64,000 nucleotides of DNA from the NCBI RefSeq assembly GCF_032854445.1, contig NC_088300.1, positions 76,933,966-76,997,965 of the forward strand, in the 5' to 3' direction. Under the pieces are notes generated by a model. That model saw nothing but the letters and a program-made list of their open reading frames with translations, was not told the DNA's origin and did no database searches. This document shows, one piece after another, positions 37,325 to 50,900 of this stretch; position 1 is the stretch's first letter, and every line of letters starts with the position of its first letter. The position numbers were made by a program, and so were the translations under genes. Source of the stretch: Liolophura sinensis (Eukaryota > Mollusca > Polyplacophora > Chitonida > Chitonidae).

Positions 37325-40300
37325 CATGGGTATCAAAACATGGAGAAAACATTTCAGAACTTGAAAAGTGTCTGAAGAAAACAGATGTCATTTGTGTCTC
37401 TGGAACACAGTGAGATAGGTGATCTATTCATAAGTCACATGATTCACTGAGACTGTCCTTACCGTTAATGCGAAAACTGCCCCCCCCCCCCCTAACTCTA
37501 TTGTTGAAGATCACTTGTCATCCACACCTGTGTGGTGTGCATGTCTATATTGTACGTCCAATATGGGATGTAACTTGCCAAATTTCAAAGGTTTATCTGT
37601 CCATTACTGTTTCTTCCATCCATAAAAGTGACTGTCATTGTTTAAGTGACAAGAAATATATGACAAGAGATCAGTAAAAACAGGTGATGATTTTACTTCA
37701 TTCTGGCTGATGTTCTTTTTCAGGTACTTGGGTACAGATGAGTCTGAAGGTACTTGTCAATCAGATAGAACCAATTCTATTCTACAGAAGCTGAAAGCTG
37801 ATGCAGAAAGGAGAAAACGAAAAAAGGAAGTATTGTCTCCTAACAACAATGACCAGAGCTTTTCAGAAAACAATAATGTTGAAAAAGCAATTAAAAACCT
37901 AAACAAATCAAAGACACCCAAGAATTTACATTGTTTTCCATTAGAGGATACCCCAAAGAAGCTAAAAAGAACAAGAACTGAACATAGTGAATGTGATCTT
38001 AATCCATCCCCAGAAAAGGTTAAGAGAAAGCATAAAAATGATAAAAGGAAAAACAAGAAATATGATACAGATTGCACTGCTCGAAAGGATGAAGATAGTT
38101 CATTGCTGTCTGTATCTATGGAGACTGAAGGACAAACAACAGAGTTATCTGATGCTGAGGATAGACTGGAAAGTCAGGACTCTGGCAACGACACTGAAGG
38201 CACTGATTTAAGTGGGGTGGCTCCAGAGGAAAGAGATTCATCCAAAACAGGTCCTCACGAAATTGGAGGGTATACAGTGTTAGGAGACGTCAAACCAAAA
38301 CATGTTGAAAAGGTAAAAATAGCTCCAACTTTTAGGACAAATTCTCTTTGATTTAAACCAGCCCAAAAGTGTTCTGTAAGATTGTATTAATTTACTTACT
38401 TAATTACTTTTCATCATTTTGTTCCTGCCCTTGTGAAAAGATATGAAATCTTCAAAGAAGTGTCTGTAATGAAGATATTTGCCATCAGTATTATAAAACA
38501 AACCTTCACAAAGGATGCAACTCAAGTCTGGAAGTTTCTCAGGTACCTGGCAAAGGGCTGTAATTTATTACAGGTGCTCCAATTTCCTCAACCCATAGAC
38601 CTGACAGCTGTCATCAGGGGAATATTTGTAAATATTGTGTTAAACACCAAGTTATTGAGTTTAATATATCACTGCAGAGAAGCTGGAAACATAAGTTGAT
38701 GAATCATTTCTGCCAGCCGTTTGACAGCACATTTAATTTCTGATAACTAGGTGAAGCGTGTTTTACCCGAGTGGCTGGCCAAACCTAGCATGGTGAGCGC
38801 TGATATAAACAAGGATCAGACTCCAGTTAGTCAGGTATCCGGCATCCACCAGCATATTCTAGACAAGTTACAGGAAAATGGAATTACTCACTTTTTTCCT
38901 GGTAAGGCTGAAACGGTTTTTGTACTTACATGTATCTTACATACAACAGCGCACATTTGTGTATTAGTGCATGAATTTTGTCAAAATTTAGCAAACCATG
39001 ACAGGTAAAGCAAATTTGTACACAAACGTTTTTCCTAATTGGGAAGTGTGTAGCTTTTATTAGAGAGGAATTTGTGCATCCTGTAGCTCTTGTGATCATA
39101 GTGAGGATTTCTAATCCCATACTCTCCAGGCTGTATTTTTCATATCTTCACAATTGCAAGTGTACTTATTTTCAGGGATGCAATATTTTGTTGTATGTAT
39201 ATATCAGAATCATAAGACAATTTAGGGTGCACATGTTTTAGCAGAGACATTAGACTTGCTAATTTATATCAAGAATTTATTGAGACTGTCCACGGTGAAA
39301 TATTTTTGACAGAATTTCTGTCGTTATATATCAGTAATTGGCAGTAATATCCCCTGATGTATGTTCCTTACAGTCCAGGCACAGATCATTCCTTTCATGT
39401 TATCCTGTGTGAGGTCTGGGTATCACATAGGCCCCGGGGGATACCAACCCCCAGACGTCTGCTGCTCAGCACCCACAGGTAGTGGCAAAACACTGGCTTT
39501 TGCACTTCCTATAGTACAGGTAATGAATTAATTTATAGTTATCATCTAAACTGTTCAGAAGTTGTGTGGCACTCACCATGTTAGGATTCCATTGTATACA
39601 TGTGGTGCTGCGTATAGCTCCAGATAGATAGATAGGTGTGATCAACAGGGAAGTTACTCATTTGCCTGGTGCATGAAGACACAGGTAATAAATTTATACT
39701 CTGTACTGAAGTTGTCGATGTGGCAGTTTGCATTACAAGTTTGTAGTTATGAGCTTTAACATGTATAAACTCCTAAACAGTTACCTAGAGGCCTCCATGG
39801 CAGAGGTTGATAGATCTGCCAGTTGTGGGTTTCCCCCCAAACCCTGCTCGGTTTTCTTCCACCATAATGCTGGCTGCCGTCGTATGAGTGAAATATTGTG
39901 GAGTAAATGAATAAATAAACAAATAAATGAATAAATAAACAGTTACCTCGATACATCACTTAACCAAAGCACATAAATAAACATGTATGGATGTTTGTAT
40001 TTTACCTTTAGGCTCTGGTGGGACGGACAGTCTGTCAGATAAGAGCACTCATTGTCTTACCTGTGCAGGATTTAGCCAGACAGGTGTTCAGAGTTTTTCA
40101 CACATACTGCCAAGGAACAAATGTGAAGGTAGGAGTTTGATGGAATGAGTTGATATGTTTATGTACTTTCTGTCCAGTCCTGTTGTAAACAGATATTTTA
40201 TGCGTCAATATCATGAACATCAGTATCTGGCTTTATAAAAAAAAACTTTGTATTTAGTTATGATGGGTCTGTTGCAATATTTACTCAAGCAGGGATGTAA

Positions 40301-43300
40301 AGCATATAGTGTGATAAACGTGACTGTGGCAATGTAGCTGCAATCTTAATACATTTGGTAAGATTTTAGTACAATTCATCAGTTGTTTGTTTTCAGGTTG
40401 GGCTAATAATTGGTCAGAAAACCTTTCAGAATGAACAACAATCTTTGGTGAAATACAGGTATGCTCAACCATTCATTATTTTTAAAGATCTTACTCATTC
40501 ATGGTAAATTTACAAAAAATCATAGGTAGGTGTGGATCAACAAGGTGTATGGATGTTGTCAAGGAAAAACAAGTTGTAAATTTTTGTAATGTCTCTTCTC
40601 TGTGAACTGCTAATTATGAAACATACATGTACCTGTATAAAATATAATGTTAATGATCATTTAATTTCTGTTGAAGACACAGTGGCTACCATAGTCAGGT
40701 GGACATCATTGTAGCCACCCCAGGGCGACTTGTTGACCACATCAATAAAACAGAGGGCTTTGACCTCAGACACCTAAGGTTTCTGGTGAGTTGTCTACAT
40801 CAGACAGCTAAACAGGTCTGGTCTCAAATGATATCACATTTTGCCTTGAAAAGATCTTCAGGTGTTAAGAGATTATAATCTAACTAGCTTATTCCACACC
40901 CTTGGGTTTGGGTAGGAATCCTCAAGAGAGGGTCCCAGCCTTGGCCAGGGATTTGTAGATTAACCCTGTCTAACTGTTCACAGCACTTTGGTGAGGATAA
41001 GAAGTCTAATGTTCATTGATGACCACTAGTCTTCCACCAGTATTGCACGCACATCTGTATTTCACACTTGGCAGATTTGTCACTGACTTGATTTTACCTC
41101 GTGCACTAGAAGATTTAACAGCTCATCTGTGTCATCAATTCAGGAAATGTTAGTATTCAGTGTAGGAGATAGCTTCCACAACTTGAGGTCCCACAACAAC
41201 CAGTCCTTTTTGCCCTGTGGCAGGGATTACCCTAATTCCTCAGTCTTTTTGCATATGAAAATATGAAAGAGCAACTGTCAGTGCAATTTATGCATGTTTT
41301 TAATTTGATTTTGGAGACAAAACTATATTGGTTGTATTGACCAATTCCAGCACTTCAAAAAAAGATTAATTTTATTAGTCTACACAGAATAATGTTCTCA
41401 GAAATTGCTTAAATAAACACCTTGCAAAGAGGTTGAAGAATTACAGTAAACAGATTTCTGTTATTCCCTAATAGCTGTTACTTGTGTTGCAACTTGGGAT
41501 AAAGTGAGAGTTGTTATTCATGGGTGTAACCAAAATATGAAGTTATACTATGTGGATAATTTGGTTTATTATATTTTGCCAGGTGATTGATGAAGCTGAC
41601 AGGATGATGGCTGAGATCAAACAGGAATGGCTGACACAAGTAGAGGAGGCAGTATACACTACCAGATATGGGCATGGGCTGTACCCAGGGTACATCAGGC
41701 CCCGCCCAGGACATATTACTGTGGAGAGGTAAATTCCTTTGCCAAGCAACACTTGCTGCTAATGTTAAACTGGCTCAATGTTTCACAATGTGAGGTGACT
41801 TTACTCAGTTTTCAGAGGGCGTTTAAATGTCAGTGGTAATACTATTTAACACTGAAAGTTTGTTTTTTTTCTTCAGAATTTTTTAACAGAAAAAAATGCA
41901 TTTGAAATACTGCATTTTGCAGTAATTTTTTCGCACATATTGTGGCGAGTGACATCGCATTATTCTTTGCTGAAAACAAATTATTTTTGGACCTTACTAT
42001 ACACAGATCTCTAGACTGCTAGATTAATGAAGTAGCCACAGGATTTAATGAGTTCCTAGGAGTCACTTGTTAGCCACTCTTTACAGGCTCTCAAGAAAAG
42101 TTTGAATGAAAACATGTAGTAAGTGAACTTAATTACAATTGAGTAAACAGTTCCATACATTGGATTAATGACCTCCAAATGGCCACTCTTGTGTGTGCTC
42201 CAGTGATATTTGCCCCATGCAATGCATTCTGCTGGCCACATTCATGATATAAATGTGAATCTTGAAGGAGTACAGAGAAATTTAATGAGATCGGGTGGAA
42301 ATGTTTCTAATAAAATTGTTTTATTAGCTTTAGCTGCCCAACATTTTAGTGTAGAATCAAAAAAAATTAACATCTGACTTGAGGTATTTTAAGATAGAGT
42401 GACTGAGTGTTGATGATCATTATAATGAGAAATATTGGCATAGGTGTGACACCTCTTTGATCATTTCTGTCATAATGAATGTATACAAAACCTTACACAT
42501 TTCTTTCATTTCATTTCAGTGCTGCTAAAATACAAATGCCGGTAGGTTCCAAATGTTTATCAAATGTCATTGGAAATTTGAATTTGCTCGTAACTGAGTA
42601 AATGTAGACTTGGATATCGTATAGATCTGTATACAGTTTCATGCAATTAACAATACAAGCATTAATTAATAAAACATGGACTAAAAAAGCAAAGGAATGA
42701 GGTTGAGGTAGGATCACCATTATAAGTGCCTGAAATGTACAAATGTATGACTCTGCCCGAGACCTTATGTAATGACAGTGAAAGGTATATACAGGTGAAA
42801 CTATTTGAATCCGATATGTGTCAGTTCAATCCCAGCCTGAGGCAGCCTCTAGATTTGCCTGAACTTTTTCAGGTGTCTTGGCTGCAGTAAACATTAGGCA
42901 GCTGTCATCCTTCTGTCTAAGTCATCATTATTAGAGAGTGTTGGAGACTACTTTCTCACCCAGTTTGGCATAATGATACACATGTCCTCACTCTTGTTGG
43001 CCTGTATCATCTGTAGAAATGTTAATACGTCAGTTGCCAAAGGCAGCCCTGGTCCTACAGTTTCTCTACATGAAACCTGTCACTGTCGTAAGCGTGAAAT
43101 GCTTATGACAGTTCACCAAACATTAAAATTCATCCTATTTTATGCAGACTATGTTAGGAACTTGCACTTGGTGGATTTCTACAGTTCCATTCACTTCAGT
43201 ATGCCCTCATCATGTACATCAGACTGTTTACCTTCTTTCCTAATATGTGTTGCAGCTCCAGAAACTCTTGTTTTCTGCCACATTATCTCAGAACCCAGAG

Positions 43301-46300
43301 AAATTGCAGCAGTTGAAGTTGTACCAGCCAAGATTGTTTACATCTGTAGGGGGAGAGTCTCGATGCTTGGGCCCAGCTAAAATAAACACCAAGGCAGACC
43401 CAAGAGATTTGACTCCGGCTAAAGCAAAAAGCAAGACAGAATCTCGAGGTTTGACTCCAGCTAAAGTAAACTCCAAGGCAGAGTCACAAGAGTTGACTTC
43501 AGAAAAAGTAAACACCAAGGAGGTACTGGGTATGACACCAGGTATTTACAGTGACACAAAGCTGTTCAATTCATGGAATATGGACCCATTTATTTGTTTA
43601 ACATTTAACATTAGGATTACAGTATACCAGTCCAGAAAAAGTTTTCAAGTCATTCCCACCAGGTGTTGTCCAGTAGTCTTCATCAATTGTTGTAGTCCTC
43701 CACGTTCTGGTGGTTAGCATTCTAGCACAGTGCAAGGACCTAGAAGCCTCTCACTAATTAGATTGCTGTGAGTTTAAGTCCAGTTCGTATGTGAGAGAGG
43801 GTCTGTTAGCAACCTGCAGATGGTCGTGGGTTTCCCTCAGGCTTTGCCCAGTTTCCTCCATACCATAATGCTGGCCGCCATCATATAAGTGAAAAATAAA
43901 TCAGTTGTTGAATGAAGAAATAATTGACAGACTAGTATATTTCTATGGAATGAAATAAAACAAAAAACTTGTGGTTTTAGCACCCAAAGAAGTCTCTGGA
44001 ATGGAAGATCGAACAAGGGCTGAGTTTGCTGGGAAATACACCACTCCAATAGGGCTAATGGTAAGTCAGTATGTGTACACTGGTGATAACTTGTAACACC
44101 TCGTCAGATTTTGTACAACAAAATTGCGTAAATCAGATCAAAGGGTTAATTATAAGAAGTTGTGAATTATCGACAGTACACAGTAGACAGACATGAAGAC
44201 TTTGCTTGGGAAGCAGTCGCAGTGGTCTTTCTCCAACCCTACACATATCACTGATTTCCTTTTCATGAGCAGGGCATACAATCATAAACCACATCACTCT
44301 GATTTTTGGAGGTGAACAATTCCCACAACCAAAAGGGTTCATCATCTGTCTTTTCCTCAATCTTACAGGAATACTTTGTGGAATCTCCCATGCAAGAAAA
44401 GCCCCTGATGGTTTTGCACCTAATTCATAACCTTGGTTACCGTCAGGTGCTCTGCTTTACCAATTCCGTGGAGGCAACTCACAGGTAATTGTTTATACAT
44501 TGATAATCAACATGGTTCAACGTGTTCTCTTTGTAATGATTGATTTGAATATTTATGTAAGATGTTATAGTGTGTATATTCCCCTGTTACCATACACGCA
44601 ACGAATAGAATCACAGCTGTGGGCAAACGGTCAGTTTCTGCTGGCTCGTGGCAATGATTGACTTGCATGTTGACCCAAGCCTCCTTCACAGAATATGCAT
44701 GTAATATTCATGTAACATGTGCATGTAATGAGTTGTGTTATAGAGTCAGTGAAATGATTTACAGCTCATGTACTATCAGACTTGCATCACCTAATTGTCC
44801 TCTCTAGGTTGTACCTTTTGATGAAGATGACGGGTGGGATACAGGTCAAGGAATTCTCTTCCAAACTTCATGTCTCCAAACGCAAAAGGATTCTCGAACA
44901 GTTTAAAGCAGGCAAAATAGACTTGTGAGTACAAAGTTGTCATTTGTGTTCTTAACATTAGGTGTACCAAAATAGGGTACATCAAAATGAGCATGAGCGA
45001 ACTGTGAGAACTGCCATGTATATTAAGGTGGTTGCCCTTTGGTGACAAGGTCATACACGGTCTTGTGTTTAATCCCATTCTCAGGCAAGGATTTTCTAGA
45101 TTCCTCCGCTTCCAATACTCTGTGCCTCCTGTCAACAGTGTATTTTTGTGTGGTCTTAAACGTAAACTTGGCCCTCTCTAGTATGACCTGAATGGTTTTC
45201 TCCAAACTCCACCACCCACAAAACAGGCTGCCATGGCATAAGTGAGAAGTCCTTGAGAATGGCATTAATGAACAGTCAAGCAAATAATTGTTATTGCTGC
45301 CATTTTTTTAGCCATCATGGGATACTGTTGTTTCAGACTGATTTGCTCAGATGCCATGGCAAGAGGCATGGATGTGGAGAATGTAAAGTATGTGATCTCA
45401 TACGACTCTCCTCTCTTCATCAAGACTTACATCCACAGAGTTGGCAGGACAGCTAGGGCTGGCAAGCTGGGTACAGCCTTCACCCTGTTACAGAAGAAAG
45501 AGGTAAGCGGTCACTACCATAGCCCGAGGCATCGGTCTAAGGATTGCTTATGTATACTGAAACGAGGGGACCGCTAGCTACCCTTAGCTCCAGAGTTATG
45601 TGGACCCGATTCCTGTATAATGCTTACAAAGAGCTACTCTCTCGTTCAATTCCGATGCATGCACGTTAGATTTGTCCATATAGCATGGCAATTCTGCAAG
45701 CTAAAATATTTATGCACATTTTGCCACAATCGCTACTTGCCTTTACATCAGCATTCTCCTGTAAATCTTAGCCAGAGTTGAAAATAGGCTTGTATTTAGC
45801 ACATCGTTGCGCGCTGCCATGTTTTTAAAACCTGGGTCAGCCACAGTCGGCCTTTCCGTAAGACACACCCCCATGTAACGCGGCTAGTTGTCTGTCAGAA
45901 CTGACAGTCAGCTCATCAAAACATAGAGACATGAAAGGTCAACCACGCATGCACATCGAGCACCAACCCGATTTATTAGGTCACAATGTCTATATAACAT
46001 GTGAGCATAAGTCACAACTGTGAATTATCTTGGATTTACCGGCTTTAATGGCTACAGAATGTGGCAAAAACTGGCAGAGGAACAGACAATGACTTGGTGA
46101 ACATAATTTATTGGAGTTTTGCCCGGTAAATGCATGTATTGGTTCATTTTGCACACATTTTTCTAAGCTGTCTTTAAATACCACTATTTTAGCCTGGAAC
46201 ACTCCTCGGCTATGATCTGCGCCTAACCCCATATTAAAAGATCACAGCCAAGATCCTTGGCTGTCACTACCTATATAAATAGGGCTTTGAACAGACCTCA

Positions 46301-47389
46301 TTAGGAAGATGGAGACCTGGGATCATACTGGGTCAGGTCGTACAAAAGACTTAAAAAATGGTACTTGTTGCTGTCTCACTTGGCATTCAGCACTCAGCTT
46401 TGAGAGGTTCGCGCAAGGAAACAGGATTGTCAGAATAATGTGACTGAGTGGGGTGTCATGTCAGGTGACTTTGGCATGATACTTCATTGCAGCAGCACTT
46501 TGGCAGCATGGATCCTGCCACAGGAAGACACAGTGTATGTTCACACACCTAATGATGCCCCATCACAGATGGAATGTATGGTGACAAAAGTTTATGAACC
46601 AGAATAACCTTACACTGATTCCTGAGTAGTACACCAGAACAGGATGCATGACCTGTCATCTGAGCCTAGCGAATATCAGCTAATGTTTACAGATGGAGCA
46701 TGCATTAGTTACGTGCTTAAGGTCTCAATACTTTTATAGGTTTCATGTATCTTCGTTTGCCTTCTATGTCTGGCATATATTTCAAAAGGTGTTTCACTTC
46801 AAGAAAATGTTAAGAGAAGCCGGGAAATCCAGTATTAAAGAGATGAAGATATCCAAGTCTGATTTGGAACCACTGGTGCCAGAGTTCAAAGAAGCACTTC
46901 AAAAAGTACCAGAAACTTTGAAGGTAAAAGTTATAGAAATCCAAGCTGTTATTCAAGTACATTTGCATATATTCTTAATCAGTCAATATGATGCAGAAAT
47001 CTGCCATTATTAGAATGTAGTTGGTATCTGTAGATAGACATTCCTCCAGTACGAATCCTGCCAATGTTCACATGCGCCTTAATGTAGTCCTTTTTTAAGC
47101 GTTATGTTGAAGTCATCTTTATATATGAATGTCTTTTTACAGGAAGTCTTTAATGAGTATAATAATATTGGCACCGTTCATATGTGTACTATGACCTCTG
47201 TGTATAATTATTTAATACCAGGTTATGTACAGGTTTTAACTCAAAATTCACATACATTGTAAGATGTACTGTACATGCTTGGTATTATTCAGTATTTATT
47301 TAAATGTTAATGCTGAGAGAGAGAAACTGCCGTGTAAATTTATTCATTCATGCTTTACTTTTCAGTCTGAACGAAGGAGAACAAAGTGA
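36596..47389 (+). CDS. DDX51: DDX51-type DEAD-box RNA helicase (complete, 16 exons)
   Basis: ATP-dependent nucleolar RNA helicase; mammalian DDX51 acts in 28S rRNA 3'-end maturation. Exons: 36596-36618, 37724-38312, 38751-38901, 39374-39519, 40012-40128, 40397-40458, 40677-40785, 41583-41728, 42520-42541 (22-nt microexon), 43256-43529, 43981-44060, 44369-44484, 44808-44924, 45337-45502, 46789-46923, 47366-47389. All join in frame: 758 codons plus stop (human about 666). N-terminal 200 residues are charged and low in complexity with basic clusters. Motifs: Q near 256, I APTGSGKT 287-294, Ia as PVQDLA 320-325 (usually PTRELA-like), Ib TPGRL 377-381, II DEAD 402-405, III SAT 462-464, [10 protein letters not shown] 655-663, [12 protein letters not shown] 684-693. 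Opening '[11 protein letters not shown]' and closing 'SERRRTK' fit the family. Exon 10 carries a repeat insertion (separate entry). Confidence 0.95.
37050..37285 (+). mobile_element. tRNA-derived SINE, near full length
   Basis: Head region with 'tgaatcaagtccagctcaag', body 'tgtgagaaggtctgccagca' and 'catttcctcccaccataatg', then 'agtgaaatattcttgagtaa' and the tail 'tcaaataaataaataaat'. The tail runs directly into an AT dinucleotide array. It lies in DDX51 intron 1. Confidence 0.85.
37290..37323. repeat. AT dinucleotide microsatellite
   Basis: About 16 AT repeats directly following the SINE tail, probably grown from it. Confidence 0.95.
39775..39950 (+). mobile_element. SINE, 5'-truncated
   Basis: Body 'tctgccagttgtgggtttcc', 'ggttttcttccaccataatg', 'gtatgagtgaaatattgtgg' and tail 'gaataaataaacaaataaat'. 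It lies in DDX51 intron 4, about 60 bp before exon 5. Confidence 0.8.
43367..43528 (+). repeat. coding tandem repeat: four 14-residue units in DDX51 exon 10
   Basis: Residues 493-546 read as [42 protein letters not shown] and [12 protein letters not shown]. The 42-bp units are in frame and run to the exon's 3' end (donor at 43530). They sit after motif III (SAT, 462-464) and before the second RecA-like domain, in the linker region of the helicase core. I do not recall this insertion in human DDX51. Confidence 0.85.
43690..43925 (+). mobile_element. tRNA-derived SINE
   Basis: Head-like 'gattgctgtgagtttaagtc' then 'cagttcgtatgtgagagagg', body 'gcaacctgcagatggtcgtg', 'gtttcctccataccataatg', 'atataagtgaaaaataaatc'. 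It ends about 55 bp before DDX51 exon 11. Confidence 0.8.
45185..45290 (+). mobile_element. degenerate SINE 3' end
   Basis: 'aggctgccatggcataagtg' followed by 'agaagtccttgagaatggca' resembles the SINE body and tail junction, much diverged, in the intron just before DDX51 exon 14. Confidence 0.45.
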
Positions 47390-47975
47390 TGTTTCTGTAT
47401 CCAAGATTCAGGAGGTTCCAAGGTTTACCAGTTATGGCTTAGTAATGATAAAGCCAAACTACAAAATGTCAAATATGGATGTTGTCAGAAGTTGACTGTA
47501 TAAAGTTGTACAAAATACCGATTTGACCTTCATAGCATTTATTCAAGCATGTTTGCATGCCTCTGTGGCTACCTCATAGCCGACAATATGCCTGTAAAAA
47601 TATTTGCAATGAAATTATTTATATTAACTGCACATGATCCAAGATTTCACAATATTTATTCTCATTGAAAAAATTATTCATTTCATGGGATATACCAGTG
47701 TTGAAGATGTTTTTTCTTCACTTCTGACCACAGTAACAAATACTACAGAAACATTTATTGTCACATGAATCATTAATACATGCATTTATACAATACTGCA
47801 TTTGCAGCTCTGAGTGCTCATTCTTCCCAAGTTATCACATCCATCCCAATTCACCTGTATACAAGCAGTGCACATACCTAGACAGCGGCATGATTTCACG
47901 AGGGAACTTCCACCCAATCATTCACATCCACTGTGCAGAGGAAGAGAATCCATGTGTAGCCTAGGACACTGACTA
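47390..47975. other. convergent 3' ends of DDX51 and TAF8
   Basis: The two stop codons face each other 586 bases apart. No gene between them. I see no canonical aataaa on the DDX51 strand in this stretch, whereas the TAF8 strand has several, so the two 3' untranslated regions may overlap. Confidence 0.6.
47754..47759 (-). terminator. candidate poly(A) signal of TAF8
   Basis: Plus strand tttatt, that is aataaa on the TAF8 strand, 217 bases past the TAF8 stop. Further copies at about 47541 and 47657. Confidence 0.5.
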
Positions 47976-50900
47976 TCACCTTATAGACTTCTTCCTGACC
48001 TTGGGCATTTTAACAGGTCGGAGATAAGGGTTATCAATGTCCGTATCATTAGAGTCTGCTCCCGCGTCACCTTCCACTGTTGGGGGAGGAAGAGGGGTAA
48101 CTGTAGGTTCATGATTCTGTAAGTGCATCTTGGTGATCTCCTGAATGTCACTGTGTTCTAATGTATCCAGCTCCTGGTCCTTTGGAAGGAGGGCAGCTAA
48201 GTAAGGTCGTGGAGAAGGGCGGACGGCTATCACTACAACAGTAAAACAGGCCTTCACAAGCTGGACTGTCCTCAACTATAGCTCTGTCACTACACCACTA
48301 AAACAGGCCTTCACAAGCTGGACTGTCCTCAACTACAGCTCTGTCACTACAACACTAAAACAGGCCTTCACAAGCTGGACTGTCCTCAACTATAGCTCTG
48401 TCACTACAACACTACAACACTAAAACAGGCCTTCACAAGCTGGACTGTCCTCAACTATAGCTCTGTCACTACAACACTAAAACAGGCCTTCACAAGCTGG
48501 ACTGTCCTCAACTACAGCCCTGTCACTACACCACTAAAACAGGCCTTCACAAGCTGGACTGTCCTCAACTACAGCTCTGTCACTACAACACTAAAACAGG
48601 CCTTCACAAGCTGGACTGTCCTCAACCACAGCTCTGTCACTACAACACTAAAACAGACCTTCACAAGCTGGACTGTCCTCAACGACAGCTCTGTCACTAC
48701 ACCACTAAAACAGGCCTTCACAAGCTGGACTGTCCTCAACTACAGCTCTGTCACTACAACCCTTAAACAGGCCTTCACAAGCTGGACTGTCCTCAACGAC
48801 AGCTCTGTCACTACACCACTAAAACAGGCCTTCACAAGCTGGACTGTCCTCAACTACAGCTCTGTCACTACAACACTAAAACAGGCCTTCACAAGCTGGA
48901 CTGTCCTCAACCACAGCTCTGTCACTACAACACTAAAACAGACCTTCACAAGCTGGACTGTCCTCAACGACAGCTCTGTCACTACACCACTAAAACAGGC
49001 CTTCACAAGCTGGACTGTCCTAAACTACAGCTCTGTCACTACAACACCACTAAAACAGACCTTCACAAGCTGCACTGTCCTCAACTACAGCTCTGTCACT
49101 ACACCACTAAAACAGGCCTCCACAAGCTGGACTGTCCTCAACTACAGCTCTGTCACTACAACACTAAAACAGGCCTTCACAAGCTGGACTGTCCTCAACT
49201 ACAGCTCTGTCACTACACCACTAAAACAGGCCTTCACAAGCTTGACTGTCCTCAACTACAGCTCTGTCACTACACCACTAAAACAGGCCTTCACAAGCTT
49301 GACTGTCCTCAACTACAGCTCTGTCACTACACCACTCAAACAGACCTTCTCACAAGCTGGACTGTCCTCAACTACAGCTCTGTCACTACAACACTAAAAC
49401 AGGCCTTCTCACAAGCTGGACGGTCCTCAACTACAGCTCTGTCAATACAACACTAAACAGGCCTTCACAAGCTGGACTGTCCTCAACTACAGCTCTGTCA
49501 CTACACCACTAAAACAGGCCTTCACAGGCTGGACTGTCCTCAACTACAGCACTCAAACAGACCTTCTCACAAGCTGGACGGTCCTCAACAACAGCTCTGT
49601 CACTACACCACTAAAACAGGCCTTCACAAGCTTGACTGTCCTCAGCTACAGTTCTGTCACTACAACACTAAAACAGGCCTTCACAAGCTTGACTGTCCTC
49701 AACTACAGCTCTGTCACTACACCACTAAAACAGGCCTTCACAAGCTGAACTGTCCTCAACTACAGCTCTGTCACTACACCACTAAAACAGGCCTTCACAA
49801 GCTGGACTGTCCTCAACTACAGCTCTGTCACTACAACACTAAAACAGGCCTTCACAAGCTGGACTGTCCTCAACTATAGCTCTGTCACTACAACACTAAA
49901 ACACACCTTCACAAGCTGGACTGTCCTCAACTATAGCTCTGTCACTACAACACTAAAACAGGCCTTCACAAACTGGAATGTCCTCAACTACAGCTTTGTC
50001 ACTACAACACTTAAACAGGCCTTCACAAGCTGGACTGTCCTCAACTATAGCTCTGTCACTACACCACTAAAACAGGCCTTCACAAGCTGGACTGTCCTCA
50101 ACTATAGCTCTGTCACTACAACACTAAAACAGGCCTTCACAAGCTGGACTGTCCTCAACTACAGCCCTGTCACTACACCACTAAAACAGGCCTTCACAAG
50201 CTGGACTGTCCTCAACTACAGCTCTGTCACTACAACACTTAAACAGGCCTTCACAAGCTGGACTGTCCTCAACTATAGCTCTGTCACTACACCACTAAAA
50301 CAGGCCTTCACAAGCTGGACGGTCCTTAACTACAGCTCTGTCAATACACCACTAAAACAGGCCTTCACAAGCTGGACTGTCAACTACAGATCTGTCAACA
50401 ACACCACTAAAACAGAACTTCACAAGCTGGACTGTCCTCAACTACAGCTCTGTCACTACAACACTAAAACAGGCCTTCACAAGCTGGACTGTCCTCAACT
50501 ACAGCTCTGTCACTACAACACTAAAACAGGCCTTCACAAGCTGGACTGTCCTCAACTACAGCTCTGTCACTACACCACTAAAACAGGCCTTCACAAGCTT
50601 GACTGTCCTCAACTACAGCTCTGTCACTACACCACTAAAACAGGCCTTCACAAGCTGGACTGTCCTCAACAACAGCTCTGTCACTACAACACTAAAACAG
50701 GCCTTCACAAGCTGGACTGTCAACTACAGCTCTGTCACTACAACACTCAAACAGACCTTCTCACAAGCTGGACGGTCCTCAACTACAGCTCTGTCAATAC
50801 AACACTAAAACAGGCCTTCACAAGCTGGACTGTCCTCAACTACAGCTCTGTCACTACACCACTAAAACAGGCCTTCACAGGCTGGACTGTCCTCAACTAC

